Shown here: in pieces, positions 53,401 to 62,959 of the stretch | How the letters are laid out: the number at the start of each line of letters is the position of its first letter | Position numbering within the stretch: position 1 is the first letter of the stretch | NCBI GenBank assembly: GCA_015680685.1 | Contig: MNCI01017986.1 | Span: forward strand, 210,831-274,830 | DNA from: Gnetum montanum | Taxonomy: Eukaryota; Streptophyta; Gnetopsida; Gnetales; Gnetaceae | DNA length: 64,000 nt | Direction: 5' to 3' | Made by a program: the position numbers and the translations under genes | Notes under the pieces: generated by a model | What the model saw: only the letters and a program-made list of their open reading frames with translations | Databases searched by the model: none | Told to the model about the DNA's origin: nothing

Positions 53401-54355
53401 TTTCATCTTTAGGTAAGGCCATATTTCATCTTAAACAAGGAATATGCATGTAATATGCATATTCAACCATCATCCAGAACCCATGTTTGGCCTCCTTGTG
53501 CACTATACCGTCATTACATACATTTTGTTTGCTTCTTCTATCTCTAAAACATCTCTCAATTCTCACAAAAATGTTCGGTCAGAGCGTGGTGTCGAAATTG
53601 CTTTTTCTATGCCCAGTTCTGTCAATCAATTATATTGCAATAACAATTGAGGAAGTACCTGTGTCTGATATTTTGGAATTGTAATAATGCTTCTTAACCC
53701 TCTTTTAAAGTTAGCCTCAAATCTTTGTACGGAGTGTATGAATTAGCTGCACAGCTGACCTAAATATGTCTTTTATAAGTTTGTTGCCATGTATTTTTTA
53801 ATTCTTTCCGTATGGAAAGGAATAGGCTCATGGAACTCAAGCGAGCTACCTGTTGCTTGGTGGTGCATGTTCTTGACAAGCAGATGTCGGTTATTGACAT
53901 TTGTTATTAATTTTCACTGAACATCTGCTGTTCTGTTGGTTATGATATAATGTGGCACTAAAGCATTCAAAAAGATAAATGTTGTAAATATAGGTAGCAG
54001 AGCATTTCCTTGTGTAAAAATGACCTTTCAAAAAGATAAAGTTTATTCAGATATGCAGCTTGCCGATAGATCATCTTTTTCTTGATTCAAGGTTTTTCAT
54101 TCTTTTTTAGAGTTTTTTTTCCTTTCTTTTTCGGGGTCTGAGATTATATAATTTCATGCTGTTATATGTTGAGATATTTGTTCATTTTATCGCAGAAAAT
54201 GTGTTGGCATTGAGGAAATGCTAAAGCAGATCCGCCTGATTCTGAAAAATTGTGAAGCAAGCAACGAAAATAATTTGAATGGTTCCTGGGAATCCATTGT
54301 GTGTAAACCATTGGAATATGACGTAGGTACAGTTGATGACAAAACGTCATTGTAA
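35344..54355 (+). CDS. Organellar Obg/CgtA-family GTPase gene (OBGC/OBGL type), multi-exon
   Basis: Exon model: 35344-35485, candidate 36131-36254, about 39129-39574, 39749-39843, 43272-43355, 44977-45054, 48841-49041, 49154-49261, 50757-50831, 50949-51166, 54196-54355. These join in frame into 576 codons plus stop. The protein has a Ser/Cys-rich basic leader, an Obg glycine-rich fold ('[12 protein letters not shown]', '[15 protein letters not shown]', 'LVARGGRGG'), then a GTPase domain with G1 [10 protein letters not shown]2 YPFTT, G3 DLPGLI, G4 NKLD and G5 ISAL. Plant Obg proteins of this type act in plastids (some paralogues in mitochondria) and bind GTP and ribosomes during organelle ribosome assembly. 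A Lys/Arg-rich insert within the Obg fold (about 39300-39370) fits the plastid type. No C-terminal OCT domain follows. Which paralogue it is cannot be settled here. All donors are GT and acceptors AG. The first two junctions are the least certain. Confidence 0.85.
36131..36254 (+). CDS. Obg GTPase candidate exon 2: Ser-rich, acidic segment
   Basis: After TGATTTAGAG the frame required by exon 1 reads '[18 protein letters not shown]' and '[14 protein letters not shown]'. Acidic, Ser-rich stretches of this kind occur before the Obg fold in plant OBGC proteins. The proposed donor TAA|GTCATC is weak. If it is wrong, exon 1 may join elsewhere. With it, the complete gene model closes in frame. Confidence 0.35.
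36316..36445 (-). repeat. SINE-like repeat, family A, in intron 2
   Basis: On the minus strand it parallels 37175-37362: CATGCAGCTTGCAGTCTGCAATTC then TTTGATTGCAAGGGGTG, and ends near TATGGCATCAGGTAG. The tRNA-like head is degraded. It lies inside the second intron. Confidence 0.45.
37175..37362 (-). repeat. SINE-like repeat, family A, clearest head
   Basis: The minus strand begins GCATAGCTCACTTGGTTAGA (complement of 37341-37360), a tRNA A-box, followed by ATTCAATCC as a B-box, then a body shared with copies at 36316, 41814 and 45745. It ends in a run like ATCATCATCAAATCC. Confidence 0.55.
39129..39574 (+). CDS. Obg GTPase exon 3: N-terminal Obg fold
   Basis: It encodes '[20 protein letters not shown]', a basic insert '[20 protein letters not shown]', '[18 protein letters not shown]', '[12 protein letters not shown]' and '[11 protein letters not shown]'. 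The glycine-rich strands form the Obg fold that touches ribosomal RNA. Donor at 39575 (GTCAGT) leaves phase 1. The acceptor is uncertain; 39128 and 39131 both keep the frame of candidate exon 2. Confidence 0.85.
39749..39843 (+). CDS. Obg GTPase exon 4
   Basis: Acceptor TTTTACTAG, then '[20 protein letters not shown]' and 'LVARGGRGG', the second half of the Obg fold with its closing glycine loop. Donor GTATGT at 39844, phase 0. The preceding intron is only 174 bp and holds an (AT)n run at about 39636. Confidence 0.9.
41814..42010 (+). repeat. SINE-like repeat, family A, in intron 4
   Basis: ATAGCTCACTTGGTTAGAGC (41814-41833) is an intact tRNA-like A-box region, with GTTCAATACC as B-box at about 41871. 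The body matches 37175-37362, including TAGCTGACCATAGAATATCA and ATCATCAAATCCTTC. Confidence 0.55.
42925..43000 (-). repeat. SINE-like head, family C, in intron 4
   Basis: The minus strand reads GAGCCATTAGTAAGTTGGTT, then GGTACTGGGTTCAAAGCTC, close to tRNA A and B boxes. The rest of the tRNA fold is not preserved. Confidence 0.4.
43272..43355 (+). CDS. Obg GTPase exon 5
   Basis: Acceptor TTGTCCAG, then '[20 protein letters not shown]' and 'VVKSENDK'. This is the link from the Obg fold towards the GTPase domain. Phase 0 at both ends. Donor GTGCTG at 43356 is weaker than its neighbours. Confidence 0.85.
44977..45054 (+). CDS. Obg GTPase exon 6
   Basis: Acceptor TGTATTTCAG, then '[20 protein letters not shown]' and 'ADVGLV', which leads directly into the P-loop of the next exon. 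Donor GTAACA at 45055, phase 0. Confidence 0.9.
45745..45850 (+). repeat. SINE-like repeat, family A, truncated, in intron 6
   Basis: The body section GGGCTATGACATCAAGTAG and ATCATCATTAAATCCTTC is shared with 37175-37362 and 41814-42010. The tRNA-like head is missing. Confidence 0.4.
46340..46895 (-). pseudogene. Copia gag fragment and PBS in intron 6
   Basis: The minus strand has TGGTATCGGAGC (46884-46895), a methionine-tRNA PBS with one change, followed by a piece reading '[20 protein letters not shown]', of the kind found in copia gag. Other frames are broken. The start of an LTR (TGATAGAAATC) abuts at 46896. It is a truncated old copia insertion. Confidence 0.45.
46896..48235 (-). repeat. 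Probable copia LTR remnant next to the PBS, far end unresolved
   Basis: It begins TGATAGAAATC beside the PBS. Inside, at about 47915-47990, lies CTAGATTTATGTGGAAAATC followed by AATCACAAGAAAAGC, a pattern familiar from plant copia LTRs. I could not find the CA end or a target duplication, so the right limit is approximate. Confidence 0.3.
48841..49041 (+). CDS. Obg GTPase exon 7: P-loop and switch regions
   Basis: 67 codons in phase 0 holding G1 ([20 protein letters not shown]), G2 ([12 protein letters not shown]) and G3 ([17 protein letters not shown]). These bind phosphate and magnesium and contain both switch regions. All key residues are present. Acceptor ATCATTTCAG, donor GTACAT at 49042. 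Confidence 0.95.
49154..49261 (+). CDS. Obg GTPase exon 8
   Basis: '[20 protein letters not shown]' and '[16 protein letters not shown]', the conserved segment after switch II. The preceding intron is 112 bp. Donor GTATTG at 49262, phase 0. Confidence 0.93.
49340..49395 (+). repeat. RTE-type LINE 3' end in intron 8
   Basis: TAGTTGGGATAAGGCTAGGA followed by TGATGATGGTGGTGG is the characteristic 3' terminus of plant RTE LINEs with a trinucleotide tail. Only the last tens of bases are present. Confidence 0.55.
50757..50831 (+). CDS. Obg GTPase exon 9: G4 motif
   Basis: '[20 protein letters not shown]' then 'LDIPE', with G4 NKLD that selects guanine. Acceptor TTTTGTCACAG, donor GTGAAT at 50832, phase 0. 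Confidence 0.93.
50949..51166 (+). CDS. Obg GTPase exon 10: linker and G5 motif
   Basis: A poorly conserved Lys/Gly/Ser-rich linker ('[19 protein letters not shown]') and '[14 protein letters not shown]', where ISAL is G5. The acceptor is a CAGCAG tandem (50946-50951), so inclusion of one extra Gln may vary. Donor CATT|GTCAGT at 51167 leaves two bases of a Leu codon. Confidence 0.85.
51270..51450 (-). repeat. RTE-type LINE 3' fragment, first copy in intron 10
   Basis: GTCCCATCAAATATGGGGTC and TTTTCTTTCACCATTTACCT (plus strand) match the complement of plant RTE 3' ends. The following part is shared with 54928-55240 (GGCTTGGTTTTATA, TTAACCCTTGTCCAT). Confidence 0.5.
51810..53340 (-). mobile_element. 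Decayed RTE-type LINE in intron 10
   Basis: Minus-strand translation, with many stops, gives '[20 protein letters not shown]' and '[11 protein letters not shown]', matching the RT palm of plant RTE elements. Further on come 'MLGCKKET', '[12 protein letters not shown]' and 'LRWSK', matching the C-terminal region. The 3' terminus (complement of 51816-51860, CATCCTACCCTTGTCCTAAC) has the usual ATC-rich tail. It is 5'-truncated and old. A 153-bp piece of its C-terminal region is duplicated (51873-52023 and 52024-52172). Confidence 0.75.
51873..52172. repeat. 153-bp tandem duplication within the RTE fossil
   Basis: TTGCCTTTTTAGGACCTAGA at 51879 recurs as TTGCCTTTTTAAGACCTAGA at 52032, and both copies continue to GATGTGGCAACCTTTTT. 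Few differences separate them, so the duplication is younger than the decay of the element. Confidence 0.85.
54196..54355 (+). CDS. Obg GTPase last exon
   Basis: Acceptor TTTTATCGCAG. It completes the split Leu codon, then reads '[20 protein letters not shown]', an alpha-helical end of the GTPase domain as in plant OBGC proteins, and stops at TAA 54353-54355. A fair donor-like GTAGGT lies at 54323, but no further Obg exon is seen downstream, so the stop is taken as real. Confidence 0.75.
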
Positions 54356-54927
54356 ACTGCTTATTTCAAACAGTTTACAACAATATCAGCATGATACTAT
54401 ATGTTTATAATCATAGCTGTTCTCATATTGATGTCACTTGATGTAAATGATTTTTACAAGACTTCAAATGCAAGAAGATTGAAATATACTCTCTTTTTAG
54501 CCCTGTGATTGATTATATGCTCTAACATTTTTCCAATTTTTCTTGTTCATTTGTGGTTTACGATAGCAATATTTTAAGAGGTACGTTGAATCTGGTTATC
54601 ATACGTTGTTCAAATTTTCGGTTTAAAAGATTGCCAGAGAAAATTAAATTTAATAACAAAAGTTTCCAGTGCATTATGGGTAAACATGAAAATGGTTCAA
54701 GTGCATGATACTCATTAGACAATGGCAATCTTGTAAAATTTTCCATTTAGTTTTATTGGTATATTTTTCTTTATCACATAGAACACCATTAGCATGATCA
54801 TCTTGCCTCAGTTCCTATTTCTTATAACCTTATCAATTTCACCATCTAAATTTATGGTTTGGGCATGAATAGTACTCTAATATTCTTAGGAATCCATCTC
54901 TTGGTGTCTAAGAATATTGTAATGAAT

Positions 54928-55240
54928 TTTTATCATCATCATCCTAGCCTTGTCCCAACAAAATGATGTTGGCTCCATGAGTTCTTTTTCACCATTTGCT
55001 TCTATAAAAAGCTAGATATTGTTTATTTGTAATTTCTTCTATGCGTGGGTTATGAGGATGCTAGAACAAGTGCTTGCCTATTTTCCATGGCAGGCCCTCC
55101 CTTGTACATTACATGAAGGGCATCAAAATGCCTTAACATCTACAGAATTTGAAAACAACTTATCCATAAATTTGGCATGGTTTTACAATTACAGCCAACT
55201 TTAACACTAACCCTTATCCATGAAGTTTCTATAAACGTTA
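54928..55240 (-). repeat. RTE-type LINE 3' fragment downstream of the gene
   Basis: ATCATCATCATCCTAGCCTT and GTCCCAACAAAATGATGTTG (plus strand) are the complement of the RTE terminus and its trinucleotide tail. The body is shared with 51270-51450. Confidence 0.6.
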
Positions 55241-55547
55241 ACTATTTTCTCAAGTAAATATACAATTCATGAATAATTTAAAAAAAAATTTCACATAGTT
55301 TACACTTGTATACCCTAGAGATCGTTTTCTCAAGTAAACATACAATTCATGAATAATCTAAAAAATTTAACATTTAGGTAGTTTATACTTGTATACTCTA
55401 GAGATTACAAAACTAAACAACATCCTCATGTTCTAAAGTCCTCTAGTACATGATGTCAAAGAAGGTTACAAATAGAAATATGCCTACACTTATGCCTTGT
55501 GTATTATCATGGAGAGAAGATCATAGTTATAAAAATGTTACTCACAA

Positions 55548-55625
55548 GGTGTTAGCCTAGTGGTATAGGGTTTGGCCTGGTAACCATAGGTTATAAGTTT
55601 GATTCTACTAGGTAGCATTGAGTTA
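55548..55625 (+). repeat. tRNA-derived SINE-like head, family B
   Basis: GGTGTTAGCCTAGTGGTATA is A-box-like, and GGTTATAAGTTTGATTCTAC is a B-box-like element 45 bp on. It is related to the minus-strand heads at 28540-28586 and 28780-28839. It does not fold as a complete tRNA. Confidence 0.45.
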
Positions 55626-55892
55626 TAAACTTCTATAAATCTTGCGGTATAACTATGTTTTACTTATTGCAAAAGTCATAGTTATAAAAATGTTACTAAT
55701 CTAATGTCAACAACTTGCAATATTAGCTTTATTTTTATTTTTGCAATATTAGCACTATTTTGATTTTTTTTCTCTTGGCTATCAAAAGATCAATTCCTTA
55801 TTGCTTTAACTTCACTACGTTTGTGTTTAAGTCCTTCAATAGTTTGCACTTCTTTTGTGGCATCTCCATCAAGGTAATCTTTGGACAAACTC

Positions 55893-55960
55893 AAGCTATA
55901 GCTCAACTAGTTGGCTCAATGCTTTGCACCCCAAAGGTACTACTTTCAATCCCAATATCA
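55893..55960 (+). repeat. tRNA-derived SINE-like head, family C
   Basis: TATAGCTCAACTAGTTGGCT, then GGTACTACTTTCAATCCCA. It shares CTTTGCACCCCAAAGGTACT-like sequence with the head at 42925-43000 (minus). Confidence 0.4.
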
Positions 55961-56589
55961 ACACTCTAAATGCTAGCTTGGAGGCATGTTCCAAGTATAT
56001 ATAGCACAATTGAGTATTCTCTTGAAACTTGGAGGTATTGGTTCAAATCCTAGTATCAACACCCTAAATATTCATCATCATCATCATCATCATCCTAGCC
56101 TTGTCCAAACAAAATAGGATTACCTATTCTTTCAAAAAAAAAAAAAAAAAAAAAAAATCATTTGGTACACATAGCCACATAGTTTCCATGTTAGAATATA
56201 TAAAATATAGCCAATGTTTAATCCATCAAGTTGAGAGGTTTAACAATTAAAAAGCTTTGGTAAGTCTAGTATTCTCTTGAACCTTGGAGGTCTTGGTTTG
56301 AATCTCATTATTAGACCCTGAATGCTATTCTCTCGAAGTCAAGTTGGAGGGTTTAAACAAATAGAAAAGATTGACAAATGAAGTATTCTCTCAAACCTAG
56401 AGGTATTAGTTCCAATCCTAATAGCAATATCTTAAATGTTATCCTCTTGAAAAAACGAGTCCTTTGGTACATATACACATATGTAGTTTTTTCAATTAGT
56501 AACAATAAAGTGCATAGAAAGTAACAATGCTTAGGGAAAGGAGTTTGGTAACAAGAAGAGTAAAGTGCATAGAAAGTAAACAATAACTA

Positions 56590-56990
56590 GGGAAATAGTA
56601 ATTAGTAAGCTAAGTGAAAACAATAAGCATTATTCCAAGTAAACAATAAAGAAACTAAGTGATGCTGCAATGATGCAAAGTAATCTCAATCTTTATTTTT
56701 GGTCATGAAACGTGTCCAAGTACATTCCACTTGAATAAAGACTCCACTCAATCACTTAACATCACACTACAGGCATACACTCCTAAGTGCTAAGTGTTAA
56801 AATAAAGAAAACAAACTAATAGAATTTCACTAAGTTAGAATAAAAATTGTTTGTGGAATATGTGCCTAAGTATTGTATTTATAGGCCTGAACGCCTTTCC
56901 AATATTGGTTGTCTAACATCGTAGCTTGTGCCCTGATATTCGATATGTGATATCGTGGCTCTAATATCATATACCTGATATCATAGCCAT
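56590..56990 (-). repeat. 3' LTR remnant of the right-hand Athila-like element
   Basis: It ends CATAGCCATCA at about 56990 and contains decayed GATATC-type palindromes (56935-56985), a TATA-like TATTTATAGG complement at about 56875, and the AATCTCAATCTTTATT piece shared with the LTR at 63394. The outer (left) end of the LTR with TGATGAGCGG is not found, so it is truncated. Confidence 0.6.
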
Positions 56991-57214
56991 CAAAAAACTT
57001 GATTTATCTTACCCTCATGATTGACTGAAAACTTGTTCTTAAGTTAATCAAAATAAGGGTGGAGTTCCTTACAAAATTGGGAGGTAGATTTACATGACAT
57101 TGATTACTATATACATGGCTCTTAAATGTTGCAGTGATGTTTACATAAATGATACAAATCATGACATAACAACTTTAACAAAAAGAATAAAATTTGGTGA
57201 AGCTTGATGTAGCC

Positions 57215-59693
57215 TTATGTGGTTTTAGGTGGTGGTGACTCTTCCATCAGTTGCTTCCCTTTGTCATCAAGCTTTTGAAATTTGTACGGACTTAAGAGCA
57301 CATGAAGTTTCTCCTCTTCCATTTGTGGGTCATGCACTATCCATGCTAATGAACCATGTTTGATGGAATTGGCACATTCCATGGCATGGTAGCTGCGGAA
57401 ACATTTGATTTGCTTTAACATACCAAGCTACGAATTGCCTTCTCTTCTCTTCGAACGCTTTGGTCTTCTCTTGTAATTCATGGTAGTCTAATAATCTTCT
57501 AGCTAGGTTTGCTGCTGTATTTTTTTGTCCTTGGAAGCTGGTCTTTACTGCTTCCAATTTAGAATTTGCCACCTAGAGTTTTTGCAAGGCTTCTTTATGA
57601 TCCACAAACGTACAAGGCATATGTGGCCACTATTTGTTGTTCCAGTTCATTTTTGGGCCTACCTACTATCAACATGGCCAAGTTAGCATAATGGAGGTTA
57701 GCTAAACCCATGTACTCTTTCAAGTCCTCGATCTACAGGTCTTTATTTTTCACTTTCGCTTGGTGGACAAGGGCATAGCTGTCCAGAATGGGTTGCTAGT
57801 CAAGATTCTATGCTAAAATGGTGTTGATTCTAGCTTTGGCCATTTGGATCTCTTTCTCGTTGATTTGCTTATATATGCCCACCTGATCACAAAAGTGTTC
57901 TTTAAGCCTCTCGTGTTTCTTTGCCTCATTTTGCCACACATTGATTTTAATGGTTGATTTTTGTCGAATGGTGCGTACCTACTTCATAGAGAGGGTTCTA
58001 TTTTCTCTTGCAAGGCAGCTTATGTCTTGGTTGATCCTCACCAATTGTTTCCTTAATTGGTCGATGTTCTCCTCTAAGATGTTTTTCTGCTTCTCTATAG
58101 TGGTAAACTTCATGTTATCGGCAGCAAGTTGTTTGTTTTCCTCCTATACCATAGAAAGTGCCTTAACATGTGCATACATTTGTGCTTTAGCTACTGAGGC
58201 ATTCCATACTACTTTCTCCTTCTTAGTTGCCAACTATTTATTTTGTTCAATTAGGTAATTTATCTGCTCTATCCTAAACTATTCTATCCAGCCAAGTGTA
58301 AAGAATTAAGTTGGATCTCCTCATTTAGCTCTCAAGGTTGTGAGCTCTTCTTGTAATTTTAGAATTTTCGCTTTTGCATGTTCTGCCCTTGTCTCTACCA
58401 TGACCAATTTTTCTTTAGTAGCAATGAGCTTAAACTGTATTATAGTGACATCACTGAGAATGTCAAAAAGTGTTGTCATGACTTGCCTCATTTGCAGTAG
58501 TCTATTAAGCACATCCTCATGATCAGTAGGAGTCATTAAGGTTCCAACTAACATTTGAACATCCTTGGCTCTAATTAGATCTACCAGTGGCACAATAGGT
58601 ACATTGAAAGATTCCTTGATGTGATTGGTGATCACCTCTATTGCTCCCACTACATCTTGGTGCTGCATTACCACTATTGTGGCTCCTTCTTTGATCTGTA
58701 GCACCACTTGGAACGATGCAATGTTCCCAAAGATTTGTTGTGACCATTGTACCTCTCCTCTTGATTGTAATGAAATCTATCCACTTATTGGATTAGTTGA
58801 AACTGTGGGTTGGATGGCACTATCGATAATCCTATAAAGATTGGCCTCCTCCTTTGTTTCCCAGTGAATTATTTATGCAATTTGTTGTAGATGACTCATC
58901 GATGATCAGTAATCTTACAGTGGTGGCAATGGAACTTGTTGTTGTTCTTATTGTTATTGTTGTTACTATTATTGTTGCTCCTATTTTTTCTCTTGCTCTT
59001 ATTCTTGTTCTTGCTCCTCACCATGATCTTTCCTTAGTGATGCCAATTTGAGCAACTCAGCATATGAAGCATTTTGGACTCTCCTAGGAACATCATTAGT
59101 ATATCCCAGGATTCCAACTTGCTTGCAAAAATTCCTAATAAGGCAAGGGATGGAAGTATTGGCTTCCTTGCCTTCCTTTCTTCAAACTGCCTCTATATTT
59201 CCATAAAATAGAGTTGTGTGAGGTTGGCATTGTATTTGCCCATTAGAATTTCACTTTCTCTAGCGGCATAAGTAGATAATTTGTTGAGTCCTTTGGTTGG
59301 GAATAAGTGATAGGTGCCAATTTTAAAGTAAATTGTTTCTTCCAGAGTTAGCTCATTATAGCCCTTATCTTTTTTGGTGTATGCCCATTTCAACCATAAT
59401 TTTCTAGTTTTAGAATCAGATAAGGTGGACAGATGTGCTAATCTAGCCCCTTTTGTTGGTATATTTAGAGCTTTTGCAATTTTCTTGATTGAGAATGAAA
59501 CTAAGGCTCCTCTAATATTGACTGTAGTAACCTCTTCTTTGTTGTGCCAAAAGTGATAGCTCTCTCCAAGGTACCATTCGCCATTTTGTAATAGTGTTAG
59601 CCATAGTAATGATGCTTGGAGTTGCATCCTTAATGCTTCAAGAAAAAGTTCCATAAATGGGCCAAAGTTCATTTCCACAATGATTGTGATTAG
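57215..59693 (-). pseudogene. Accessory ORF of the right-hand element, interrupted
   Basis: The N-terminal domain is open from 59678 to 59193 (161 codons): 'NGEWYLGESYHFWHNKEEV', 'IYFKIGTYHLFPTKGLNKLS'. The middle is open at 58321-58707: 'IVVMQHQDVVGAIEVITNHI', 'GTLMTPTDHEDVLNRLLQM'. The coiled-coil part is broken by many stops. The tail 'FVAWYVKANQMFPQLPC' lies at about 57385-57440, and the end 'GKQLMEESPPPKTT' at 57215. The order is identical to 7714-10516. Comparison of the copies shows which stops are mutations. The N-terminal domain is the best kept. Function unknown. Confidence 0.75.
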
Positions 59694-60479
59694 GATGGAT
59701 CTTTCTTAGATGATGTGGAGGCAATCCTATGATAACATGAGGTGTTGTCTTGGCACTTGTGGTTCCTCTGCCTCTCCTTGGGCTGATTGTCCTATAGCAG
59801 GAGTGTCTTGATGATTGTTAAACGATTGGGCTTCTCGCTCCTCATATTTCAGTTCTTATCCTCCAATTCGACTACTACCTTGATCTTTTGGTTGTTTGCT
59901 TGCTCCTTGTGAAGGTCCTCCTTGCACTCCTCCTTTCCTTGGGGGACCATATGCAATCAATTAAGGATTGAAATTACTAAGGTGTTCTCATATACTCTAA
60001 ATGGTTCCATACCTTACCCATACCCTTAGTTTCATTAAGTTCTTAGTTTATTAGGATTGCAAAGTCAGGAAAAGTTTTGCAAAAAGTTACCCCATAAGTA
60101 TTATTCTCTTATAATCCTTCACAATTGTCTAATTTGTTCTTATATATGGATCATATTGATGGTTATGGTTCCTTAAGAACATTATTTGAGTGTTTTGACA
60201 TTAATATGATTGATTTTTGATTAAACAATTCAACTTTTACTTTATACTTACCCTTAAAATAGCTTCTGGGCATTACAATTTTTCAAAAAATTGACTCAGA
60301 TTTTCCTCACTACATCCCCCCCACAACTAAGTTGGACACTCCGAGATTAAATAGGTTCAAAAGCAAGAAAATCATAGCAATAACGAGGAAGATATGGCTT
60401 GAGAAAACTAGGAGGTCAGAGCTTAGATCAGAAAAGAAAATTTAAAAAATTTCCCTTGGCTCACATGAAAAATGATGAA

Positions 60480-60575
60480 AATTTTTCCAAGTGTCTACCG
60501 ATATATATGTGTTTTATGACACCCAATATCGAGGATCTGATATCACTACAAACCCAATATCAGAGCTCTATAAAT
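60480..60575 (-). promoter_or_regulatory. Decayed internal promoter of the right-hand element
   Basis: The minus strand shows three GATAT(C/T) cores (complements of CAATATCGAGG, TGATATCAC and CAATATCAG at 60525-60565) and then an AT-rich TATA-like ACACATATATATCGG (complement of 60498-60512). The position relative to the accessory ORF matches 7171-7245. Decay makes it weaker evidence than the other copy. Confidence 0.4.
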
Positions 60576-62386
60576 TTTATTTTTCATGAGGGTCTAATTG
60601 AAAAAATTGATTCTTTTGGATGTTTGGAAGGTTTTAAGGTTACTTTGAGGGTTTGGATGATGAAAATGTGCATATTTTTGTTAGAAAATTTGCATGGGAA
60701 GTTCATAAAGAAGGAATCTCATGCTACGAAAGTTCATCAAATGGATAAGGGTAATGGATTCTTGTTTTTAAAATGAATAGTGTAAATGATATGGGAAGTG
60801 TTCATTGACATTTATTAATGCTTGGAAGGTTCAAGATGATGTGGAATTGCTTAGCAAGTATAAGATACAATAGTTATACAAGCAGGTCCTTCCTAAAGTA
60901 ACCTCCAACCCTTAATGCCCTTGTATAACCATCCCTAGAAGTATCCTTAGGTACTTAAGGAGTTGAATGTAATGCATACTTGTTTAGCAAAACACACATG
61001 TTAGTACCACCAAATTGGGAAAATAACTCTATGTTACACAAAACCACAAGTTATGACTATTCAAACAGTGAGATGAGATGGACTTAGAAGGGATTGTAAA
61101 AATTGGGACGTGAGGTGTCTTACCATAGGCACAGTGAATTCTTATGTTTTATTAGTGGTTAAAGTAATCACTAGCCTTTCTATCCAAGATTCAAACCAAG
61201 TTCAAACAACATTCCAATAACATCGCATTGTCTCATCTCTTGGAAGTACAATCATAAGACTATCAGTGTTGCAAGGAGGATCATCACTTGGCATATTGTT
61301 CAAGGAAGGAGTTTATTCATGGAATTTTGTTTATTTTTAGATTTTTGAAAAACTACCTACCTTCAGGCATGGGTAACATGTCTTTCTAGTGGAACCCCTA
61401 GAAATTTATTTTGTGCTCTTTTATTTTTATTTGTGTCAACCTTTCCTAGCAATACTTATTTTACTCTTACTCCCAATTTTTGTTAAATCTACAAGGATAT
61501 AATACAACCTTAGCAATATGAAAAAACTCATAATAGTAATCCAAAAGAATCCACAAATCCCCTTGATGTCACACCCTCTTCATTTCAACTTAGTTCTTCA
61601 CTTTTCGGTCTAGGCATAATGATCACAAGTTTATTCTTAGTTGTATGATGGAAAAGAATATCATTATGGTCATGGTAAGAGCCTCTTATTAATGGAATGG
61701 ATGGATGGATGGTGTGGCCTCACTATTCAAATAATCAGTCCCTTATGTCTTGCTAACATAGAGAAATCTTCACCTTATTGAACTACATCTTGCCTTTATT
61801 TGTAATGTGTCTTATTAGTAATCAAAACTATTTACAAAGGGTTTTAAAACAAAGTATGGAAGAAATGAAAAAGATAGTAAAAATTGTGAAAAGTATAAGG
61901 AATGAAAAATGTTAAAAGAATAGAAAATGTTAAAGAATTGAAAGATATTAAAGAATGTAAAAAATTTAAGAAATGAAAATTATCAAAGAATGAGGAAAGG
62001 TATATCAAAAATTAGAAATTGAAAAGAATTGTAAAACAAAGAATATAAAAGCACTTATTAATTCCCAACTTATGATAAGGTGTCTTCCCCATGATTGAAC
62101 TCATGGACGAGTGTTTGAAAAATGCTCCCTAGATATTCTAAATCATACACTCTAGGTGGTTCACTTACCATATTTATTAACTTAATTATTTTGTTATTAT
62201 CCCATGTGATCTTGATGGTAGTTGAGTTTTGATTGTTTAAGTTCCTATCTTCTTTCCCTTTTGGTGTATGATTATGAGTTATTAATTTCATTGTTGGCTC
62301 CTTAGTTGAAGTCATCTTCTCAGAATGGAAGTTAATAAGTGGATTAGATTATTTTATGCATTGTTTGGAAAATTTTTAGTTCTTAG
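60576..62386 (-). other. Non-coding middle of the right-hand element
   Basis: No supported frame. It holds the conserved block (61361-61600, including CTTCAGGCATGGGTAACATG) and an A-rich tract with repeated GAATGAAAAATGTTAAA-like units (61840-62040). RT, RNase H and integrase, expected here in an autonomous element, are absent. Confidence 0.55.
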
Positions 62387-62959
62387 TTAGTGGCCATAGG
62401 GTGTCTTTTGGTTTTGTGGCTTGTGCTCTTTCTTTTGCATACGGTTGTTTTTCACTGTTATGGTGGTTGTGTTAACATTCTGAAGTGTCGATCCACTATT
62501 ACACCCTTTAGTTTCAGTAGTAATGCATAGAATCCATTGCGTATGTATGGCTCCATGCTTATCCTTCTTAGAGATCTCAATAGATAGATCCCTCATACTT
62601 AGCTTAGCATCAATTGTGCTAAGCCATGCTCTCCCCATGATGATTGGAAATTCCTTATCAGCATATTTTACATCAATTATCACAAAATCTACTAGATAAA
62701 ACCATCCATCAACAATGGTCACTACATCATCTATCTGTCCCAAAGGAATGGTGACAAATTGTTTTACAAGCTCCAACATGATATTGCACTCTTTCAATGG
62801 TGGTAGGTTCCATGGTTGATAGGTTTTGTAAGAGATCAAATTTACCCCGAAACCTGTGTCTAATAGAGCTTTGCATGGTAGATTTCCAGCTACTTGTAGA
62901 TATATCAAAGGAATTCCTAGATTGATTATTTTCTTAGAGATTGGCCCACCTTGATTCAA
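62387..62959 (-). pseudogene. Aspartic protease fragment of the right-hand element
   Basis: 190 open codons: 'IPLIYLQVAGNLPCKALLD' leads into the active site DTG ('LLDTGFGVNLIS'), then 'TIPLGQIDDVVTIVDGW' and 'IIMGRAWLSTIDAKLSMRDL'. It is clearly homologous to 15117-15728 but with DTG where that has DLG. The knuckle region and RT that should flank it are missing, so it cannot act as part of a polyprotein. Confidence 0.8.

Larger units (their letters stand above)
54356..56585. other. Downstream intergenic DNA with RTE and SINE-like repeats
   Basis: No further exon is recognisable. RTE 3' ends lie at 54928-55240 and 56068-56112 (both minus), SINE-like heads at 55548-55625 and 55893-55960 (plus), and an A-tract of 26 at 56132-56157. 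The first few hundred bases should include the 3' untranslated region of the Obg gene. Confidence 0.45.

Noticed and set aside
54323-57000. A further Obg exon with an OCT domain after a donor-like GTAGGT
   Set aside because: I scanned downstream for a C-terminal domain and found only RTE and SINE-like repeats before the next LTR element; the stop at 54353 is accepted.
60399-60776. 125-codon plus-strand frame in the right-hand element
   Set aside because: It runs antisense through the non-coding middle and promoter relic of the element and has no protein-like features.
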